Shown: positions 15,802-20,519 of the stretch, piece after piece
Layout: every line of letters begins with the position of its first letter
Position numbering within the stretch: position 1 is the first letter of the stretch
Assembly (NCBI GenBank): GCA_947456005.1
Contig: CANGRP010000012.1
Location: 1-20,519, forward strand
Direction of reading: 5' to 3'
DNA: 20,519 bases
Origin: Caulobacteraceae bacterium
GTDB taxonomy: Bacteria; Pseudomonadota; Alphaproteobacteria; Caulobacterales; Caulobacteraceae
Notes under the pieces: generated by a model
The model's database searches: none
What the model was told of the DNA's origin: nothing
Seen by the model: only the letters and a program-made list of their open reading frames with translations
Translations under genes and position numbers: made by a program

Positions 15802-17658
15802 TCAGGGCGTCACGATCCCGAACCAGAGGTCGAACCGGTCCAGCACCGAGAGCAGTCGTCCGAGGGCGGCCTCGCCGGGCTGGCCGGACGCCACGTCCCT
15901 GAGGTCGGCGGCGCCCATCACCAGGTCGATCAGCTGGTCCCGGCTCAGGGACACCTCCGGCGCGCCCTCCCCCTCCCTGTGGTGCAGGACTGCGTTCTCG
16001 ATGCGCAGGGTGAAGGTCCCCTCCCCGTCCGGGAAGGCCAGGGTGAGGTCCAGCTCCATCTCGCCCGCAGCCTCGCCGTTGAGGCGCACCGACAGGCTGT
16101 CGAGGAGGCTCTCCGCCGGCAGGTTGCGCAACTGCGTTCCCGCCGCCTGGCGGGGTGTCTCCGACGCCGGGATGGGGGTCCTCAGCTCCTGGGCGCCGGT
16201 CAGATAGAAGTCCCGCCAGGGGCCGGATTCAGACTGGTAGCCCATCTGCTCGAGGAGGTCGGCCTGGAGGTTCCGCGCCTCGGTATGGGACGGGTCGGCG
16301 AAGACCAGGTGGTTCAGGACCTCCGCGCCCCAGCGATAGTCGCCTTCGGCGTGGGCCCGACGCGCCTCGGCGAGGATCGCGTCCGGACCCCCGAGGGCCT
16401 TCACGTAGCGCCTCCCCGCCTCGACCGGCGGATGCGGGTTCAGGTGCGCCGGATTACCGTCGAACCAGCCGAGATAGCGCTGGTAGACCGCCTTGGCGTT
16501 GTGGCTGACCGTTCCGTAGAAGCCACGGGTGTACCACTCCGAGGCCAGGGTCGGCGGCAGGCGCAGGACCTCGGCGATCTCCGGGGCGTTCAGGCCGTGG
16601 TTGGCCAGCCGCAGGGTCTGGTCGTGGATGAACTTGTAGAGGTCGCGCTGCTTGCGCAGGAAGACATCGATCTGTGGCCCGCCCCAGCGCGGCCAGTGGT
16701 GGCTGGCGAACATCACGTCAGAGTCCGCGCCGAACAGGTCGCGCGCTTCGTCGATGTAGCGGCTCCAGGACTTGGAATCCCGAACCTGGGCGCCCCTCGG
16801 GGTGTAGATGTTGTGCAGGTGGCAGGTGCAGTTCTCGGCCATGCAGAGGGCCCGGAACTTCGGGAAGAAGAAGTTCATCTCGGCCGGCGCCTCGGCGTCC
16901 GGCGTGACCTGGAAGACGATCTCCACCCCGTCCACCACCAGGCGCTCGCCCGTCCGGGAGATGGAGACCGTGGGCGGAACAAGAGCGACCTTCCCGCCTG
17001 AGACGCCCTTGCCCAAGCCGGAGTCCACATGGCCGCGGGGATCCTTTGGCAGGAGGGCGCCGTACATGTAGGTCGCTCGACGGCTCATGGCGTTGCCGGC
17101 CAGGACGTTCTCGCTGACGGCCTCCTTGAGGAAGCCCTCGGGGGCGATGATCGGCAGCCCCGCGGCGATCTCCTCGGGCGAGACGACCCCCAGGATGCCG
17201 CCGTAATGGTCAACATGGCTGTGGGTGTAGATCACCGCCGTGACTGGCCGGTCGCCGCGGTGGGCGCGCATCAGGTCCAGTGCAGTCCGGGCCGGCTGGG
17301 CCGAGGTCAGGGGGTCGATGACGATGTAGCCCCGCTCGCCCTCGATGAAGGTGACCGTCGAGATATCGAATCCGCGCACCTGGTAGACCCCGGGGGTCAC
17401 CTCATAGAGCCCGTGGCGGGAGTTCAGCTGGGCCTGTCGCCAGAGGCCAGGGTGGACGCTGGGGGCGGCCTCGCCCTTGAGGAAGGCGTAGGGCTTGAGG
17501 CTCCAGGCCCCCGGGATATCGGCGTCCGGGATGGTGGCGATGAAACCCCGGTCGGCCAGGCGGAAATCCTCGCCGTCGTCGGCCGGAAGGCTGTCCCGGA
17601 CGGCCTCGAGGGCGGCGCGGGTGGCGGCGCTGGCGTCCTTGCGTTCGGTGTCGGTCAT
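15802..17658 (-). CDS. Linear primary alkylsulfatase (SdsA1/YjcS-like, metallo-beta-lactamase fold)
   Basis: A 618-residue alkylsulfatase. The zinc-binding THSHVDH (145-151) lies in a metallo-beta-lactamase domain, followed by Glu260 and Glu275 (MAENCTCHLHN) and ASHHWPRWGG (318-327), all characteristic of SdsA1/BDS1. A middle helical dimerisation region follows (HNAKAVYQRYLGWFDGNP), then a C-terminal SCP2-like lipid-binding domain (about 490-618). The family hydrolyses medium-chain alkyl sulfates such as dodecyl sulfate to alcohol and sulfate. ATG at 17658 has AGGAGA 7 bases upstream. The N-terminus is polar, with no signal peptide, unlike the secreted SdsA1, so a cytosolic location is likely. 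It is divergent from the Rieske gene. Confidence 0.93.
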   Translation of the reverse strand: MTDTERKDASAATRAALEAVRDSLPADDGEDFRLADRGFIATIPDADIPGAWSLKPYAFLKGEAAPSVHPGLWRQAQLNSRHGLYEVTPGVYQVRGFDISTVTFIEGERGYIVIDPLTSAQPARTALDLMRAHRGDRPVTAVIYTHSHVDHYGGILGVVSPEEIAAGLPIIAPEGFLKEAVSENVLAGNAMSRRATYMYGALLPKDPRGHVDSGLGKGVSGGKVALVPPTVSISRTGERLVVDGVEIVFQVTPDAEAPAEMNFFFPKFRALCMAENCTCHLHNIYTPRGAQVRDSKSWSRYIDEARDLFGADSDVMFASHHWPRWGGPQIDVFLRKQRDLYKFIHDQTLRLANHGLNAPEIAEVLRLPPTLASEWYTRGFYGTVSHNAKAVYQRYLGWFDGNPAHLNPHPPVEAGRRYVKALGGPDAILAEARRAHAEGDYRWGAEVLNHLVFADPSHTEARNLQADLLEQMGYQSESGPWRDFYLTGAQELRTPIPASETPRQAAGTQLRNLPAESLLDSLSVRLNGEAAGEMELDLTLAFPDGEGTFTLRIENAVLHHREGEGAPEVSLSRDQLIDLVMGAADLRDVASGQPGEAALGRLLSVLDRFDLWFGIVTP

Positions 17659-17696
17659 GGGCGTTCTCCTGGATCGCCAATTAGCCCCCGGATCGC

Positions 17697-17817
17697 CCCA
17701 GACCAAGCCTCATCACTCAAGCACAATCGGGCTGCAGAAATGTGTGTCTGGGGTCCTTGAAAGGCCCAGACGATAGACCAGTTCCTTGTCAGGGTCGGCG
17801 GACCCAAAGTCGTCTGG
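17697..17817. repeat. Four alternating copies of CCAGAC/GTCTGG in the sulfatase-Rieske divergent region
   Basis: CCCAGAC occurs at 17697-17703 and 17765-17771; its complement GTCTGGG occurs at 17746-17752 and GTCTGG at 17812-17817. The copies alternate in orientation. The inner pair forms a hairpin (GTCTGGG, a gap, CCTT-GA-AAGG, CCCAGAC). The third copy can alternatively pair with the fourth as CCAGACGA (17766-17773) with TCGTCTGG (17810-17817), enclosing a perfect GGGTC-GGCG-GACCC stem (17792-17805). These may be operators for a local regulator or alternative RNA folds ahead of the Rieske gene. Confidence 0.55.
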
Positions 17818-17824
17818 CTCCAGT

Positions 17825-17830
17825 GGAGGA
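17825..17830 (+). promoter_or_regulatory. Strong ribosome binding site upstream of the Rieske gene
   Basis: GGAGGA is 7 bases before ATG 17838, which opens a five-codon ORF, and 21 bases before the Rieske ATG at 17852. The best ribosome site here therefore serves the leader ORF rather than the long gene directly. Confidence 0.6.
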
Positions 17831-17837
17831 AAGCCGA

Positions 17838-17855
17838 ATGGTGGAACAAGCATGA
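17838..17855 (+). CDS. Five-codon leader ORF overlapping the Rieske start
   Basis: ATG GTG GAA CAA GCA TGA encodes MVEQA. It has the strongest Shine-Dalgarno of the region at ideal spacing, and its stop overlaps the Rieske ATG (ATGA at 17852-17855). It may be a coupling or leader ORF through which ribosomes reinitiate at the oxygenase gene. No conserved peptide function can be claimed. Confidence 0.4.
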   Translation: MVEQA

Positions 17856-18928
17856 CATCCCGGGTCCCGATCGAGGCTTACAGGACAGTCAGCGAGGATC
17901 CGGCGAGGGCCACGGCCCTGCCCGGCGCCGCCTACACCGATCCCCTGGTCTTCGCTGCGGAGGGCGAGAGGGTGCTCCGGGCGGGTTGGCTTCCGGTGGC
18001 CCGTCTGGACCAGTTGGCCAACGAGGGGGACTATGCCTGCACAGATGTGGCCGGCGCACCCGTGGTCGCCCTGCGCGACGAAGCCGGAACGCTCAGGGTC
18101 CTGTCCGCTGTCTGCCGGCACCGGGGCATGCCCGTCGTCACCGGCGAGGGAAGGACCGATGTTCTGACCTGTCCCAATCATCTCTGGCGCTACGGACTTG
18201 ACGGGGCGCTCCTGTCCGCGCCGGCCATGCGGGGTTCAGAGGTCTTCAGTCCCAAGGACTGCCGTCTTCCTGAACTGCGTTCAGAGGCCTGGGGCGGGTG
18301 GCTGTGGGTCAATGCGGACGGCGGAGCGGGTCCGCTGTCGGAGTCGCTCCATACCTTATCTGACCGCCTGGCGCCCCTGGCCCCCGAGAAGATGACAACG
18401 GTCGGGGTGATCGAGATGGAGTCGCCCTGGAACTGGAAGGTGATGGTCGAGAACTTCCTCGAATCCTACCACCACATCGGTCCTCACGCCCGCTCACTCC
18501 AGTTGACACACCCCGGGCTGGGAACCTTCGAGGGCGACGGCAGCGACGCTTTCTCCCTCCTCGAGAATCCTCCGGCCGCCCCCGAGGGCCATGGATTCGT
18601 GGTCGCGTGCGTCTTTCCCATCGGACTTATGTTCTTCACCGAGGATGAAGCTCCAGTGGGGGCCTGGTACCAGATGGACCGGCTCCAGCCGGATCGCTTC
18701 CGGTTGCGCATCCACCTCCTGGCGTCGCCGGACCTCGCTGGCCTTTCCGGCTTCGCCGAGGGCTACCGGGAGCAGGTGGCGGCGGTCCACGCAGAGGACA
18801 TCGCCGTCTGTGAGGGCGTCCAGTCCGGTGTCTCGAGTCCGGATTATCGACCGGGGCCCCTGAGTCCTCTGGAGCGCCCGCTTTGGCGCTTTCACCGGCA
18901 CCTGGCCCGGCGGATGGCCGGCGAATGA
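17852..18928 (+). CDS. Rieske-type ring-hydroxylating/demethylating oxygenase, alpha subunit
   Basis: A 358-residue Rieske non-haem iron oxygenase. The [2Fe-2S] ligands are Cys88-x-His90 (CRHRG) and Cys107-x2-His110 (CPNHLW). The catalytic domain begins NWKVMVENFLESYHHIGPH (194-212), with iron ligands His207 and His212; Asp316 in AEDIAVCEG is the likely carboxylate ligand. Such enzymes use O2 and electrons from a separate reductase to hydroxylate or demethylate; no ferredoxin or reductase gene is in the window. ATG at 17852 is chosen: GGTGGA precedes it, and the longer frame from TTG 17786 is a Gly/Ser-rich leader lacking a start site. The second acyl-CoA synthetase follows 105 bases later on the same strand. 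Substrate unknown. Confidence 0.92.
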   Translation: MTSRVPIEAYRTVSEDPARATALPGAAYTDPLVFAAEGERVLRAGWLPVARLDQLANEGDYACTDVAGAPVVALRDEAGTLRVLSAVCRHRGMPVVTGEGRTDVLTCPNHLWRYGLDGALLSAPAMRGSEVFSPKDCRLPELRSEAWGGWLWVNADGGAGPLSESLHTLSDRLAPLAPEKMTTVGVIEMESPWNWKVMVENFLESYHHIGPHARSLQLTHPGLGTFEGDGSDAFSLLENPPAAPEGHGFVVACVFPIGLMFFTEDEAPVGAWYQMDRLQPDRFRLRIHLLASPDLAGLSGFAEGYREQVAAVHAEDIAVCEGVQSGVSSPDYRPGPLSPLERPLWRFHRHLARRMAGE

Positions 18929-19033
18929 CGGAAGCGTCCGACGGGCGGTTTTCTTTTCCGGGCCGGGGCGCCATATGGATTGAGACGGGACGAAGGCCGG
19001 GATCGCGCCACGCCCCCTGGGAGGAGACAAGAG

Positions 19034-20519
19034 TTGCATTATCAGGAACTGAAGACGGCCTGGGATGAACTGACCGCGCCCGGAGCCCCCTTTGAGCTGG
19101 TGGTCCAGGAGGTCCGCGGCGCCCCCTTGAAGGTGTACAAGAACGCCCCGCCGAATGTCCGCGCCGTCTGGCTTTCCACAGCCGCTTTCGCGGACCGCAC
19201 CTATCTCGTCTACGAGACCGAGCGGATCACCTACGCCGAAGCCCACGTTCTCGTGGCGAGCATCGCCAACTGGCTTCACGCGCGCGGCGTAAAGCGCGGC
19301 GACCGCGTCGCCATCGCCATGCGTAACTTTCCCGAGTGGATGTTGATCTACTGGGCCTGCGTTTCCGTGGGCGTGACCGTCGTCGGCATGAACGCCTGGT
19401 GGACGGCCGAGGAAATGTCCTACGGCTTCAAGGACGCCCAGCCCAAGGTCGCCTTTGTCGATCCCGAGCGGATGGCGCGCATTGCGGAGAGGCCAGAGAT
19501 GGTCGAGGGGGTCACCCTGGTCGCCGTCCGCGCGCCGGCCACGGAGGGATACGTCTCCTGGTCTGATGTCATCGGCGTCGGCGGGGTCATGCCCGACGCC
19601 GAGATCGACCCGGATGATGACGCCTGCATCTTTTACACTTCGGGCACGACGGGCTTCCCGAAGGGCGCCCAGCTGACCCACCGGGGCTGCGTGGCCAACC
19701 TCTTCAACATGGTGTTCTCCGGACAGGCGCAGGCCCTGGCGACCCAGCGCGCCACAGGCGTAGCGCCCGACCCGAATGCGCCGGTTCCGGTTCCTGTCGC
19801 CCTCCTCACCACCCCCCTGTTCCACGTCACGGCGAACAACTGCGGCGCGTATGCTACGACCGCAGCGGGCGGGACCATTGTGCTCATGTACAAGTGGGAC
19901 GCGGGCGAGGCCCTGCGGATCATCGAGGCCGAGAAGGTCACGTCCATGAGCGGCGTGCCCACCATGGCCCGGGAAGTCCTGACCCATCCCGATTTCGCCA
20001 GCCGCGATACCTCCAGCCTCCTGAGCCTTGGCGGCGGCGGGGCCCAGGTCCCCCCCGACCTGGTCCACAAGATCGACTCCCAGGTGAAGACCGCCCGGCC
20101 GAACACCGGCTATGGCATGACGGAGACCTGCGGGATCATCACCGCCATCGCCGCGGACTTCTTCGTCGATCGCCCGGACAGCGCCGGGCCCGCCATGCCC
20201 GCCTTCGAAGCGCGCTGCGTGAATGACGAGGGCGAGACCGTCCCGCTCGGCCAGGTGGGCGAGCTCTGGGTGCGCGGCTCGCCGGTCATCAAGGGCTATA
20301 TCAACCGCCCGGAGGCCACCGCGGAGACCATTACGGACGGTTGGCTGCACACCGGCGACATCGCCCGGATGGACGAGGACGGTTTCATCTACATCGTCGA
20401 CCGCAAGAAGGACATGGTGCTCCGCGGCGGCGAGAACATCTACTGCGCAGAGGTGGAGGCCAACCTCTACCGGCATCCGGCCGTCGCCGAATGCTCGGTG
20501 TTCGGGGTCCCTGACGAAC
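19034..20519 (+). CDS. Acyl-CoA synthetase, second copy (3' truncated by window end)
   Basis: The frame is open from TTG 19034 to the end of the window (495 codons), missing its last ~50-60 residues. It is an ANL ligase of the long/medium-chain acyl-CoA synthetase type: P-loop YTSGTTGFPKG (201-211), GYGMTE (359-364), HTGDIARMDEDG with Asp442, and RGGENIYCAEVE (A8 hinge). The catalytic C-terminal lysine lies beyond the window. The start is TTG because GGAGGAG sits seven bases upstream and no ATG is nearby. The 105 bases between it and the Rieske gene contain a T-rich stretch (18951-18959) but no clear terminator, so co-transcription is possible. It is unlike the ligase at 14254 outside the core motifs, so it is not a recent duplicate. 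Substrate unknown. Confidence 0.92.
   Translation, partial: MHYQELKTAWDELTAPGAPFELVVQEVRGAPLKVYKNAPPNVRAVWLSTAAFADRTYLVYETERITYAEAHVLVASIANWLHARGVKRGDRVAIAMRNFPEWMLIYWACVSVGVTVVGMNAWWTAEEMSYGFKDAQPKVAFVDPERMARIAERPEMVEGVTLVAVRAPATEGYVSWSDVIGVGGVMPDAEIDPDDDACIFYTSGTTGFPKGAQLTHRGCVANLFNMVFSGQAQALATQRATGVAPDPNAPVPVPVALLTTPLFHVTANNCGAYATTAAGGTIVLMYKWDAGEALRIIEAEKVTSMSGVPTMAREVLTHPDFASRDTSSLLSLGGGGAQVPPDLVHKIDSQVKTARPNTGYGMTETCGIITAIAADFFVDRPDSAGPAMPAFEARCVNDEGETVPLGQVGELWVRGSPVIKGYINRPEATAETITDGWLHTGDIARMDEDGFIYIVDRKKDMVLRGGENIYCAEVEANLYRHPAVAECSVFGVPDE

Noticed and set aside
18494..20476. A 660-codon open frame on the minus strand opposite the Rieske gene and second acyl-CoA synthetase
   Set aside because: It lies wholly antisense to two genes with full motif sets, is Gly/His/Asp/Arg-rich without domains, and is a typical high-GC shadow frame.

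Overview
The window is GC-rich, densely packed bacterial chromosome. Protein style (PhoX/DUF839, KatG, alkylsulfatase, Rieske oxygenase, several ANL acyl-CoA synthetases), GTG/TTG starts and 4-nt overlaps suggest an alphaproteobacterium, possibly Caulobacterales (Phenylobacterium/Caulobacter-like). That placement is inference from recognition, not a search. No RNA genes, insertion sequences or CRISPR arrays were seen, and no gene-free stretch exceeds 300 bases.

Region 1 (1-1731): the 3' end of a PhoX/DUF839 gene on + converges on a zinc-type alcohol dehydrogenase on -. Region 2 (1820-10546, all -) is the most interesting part: an operon-like sugar-nucleotide cluster. In transcription order it encodes (i) a heptose kinase/nucleotidyltransferase whose two domains are in the reverse order of HldE, (ii) an HddC/GlmU-type nucleotidyltransferase, (iii) an NAD-dependent epimerase/reductase, (iv) a GmhA-like SIS isomerase, (v) a 4,6-dehydratase-like SDR, (vi) a SAM methyltransferase, (vii, viii) a thiamine-diphosphate E1 alpha/beta pair with no E2/E3 partner, and (ix) a remote GT9/heptosyltransferase-like protein. 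The alcohol dehydrogenase follows in the same direction and may belong to it. Most junctions overlap by 1-16 bases, suggesting translational coupling. The likely product is an NDP-activated, modified (deoxy, methylated, possibly two-carbon-branched) heptose-type sugar for a surface glycan. This product is inferred.

Region 3 (10803-14085, -): catalase-peroxidase KatG preceded by a retinol-dehydrogenase-like SDR. Region 4 (14254-20519): an acyl-CoA synthetase (+) converges on a linear alkylsulfatase (-), with 3 bases between their stop codons. Divergent from the sulfatase is a Rieske oxygenase alpha subunit (+), followed by a second acyl-CoA synthetase cut by the window end. Together with the SDR, these could turn alkyl sulfates or related lipids into acyl-CoAs. 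The sulfatase/Rieske divergent region holds four alternating copies of a CCAGAC element and a five-codon upstream ORF overlapping the Rieske start.
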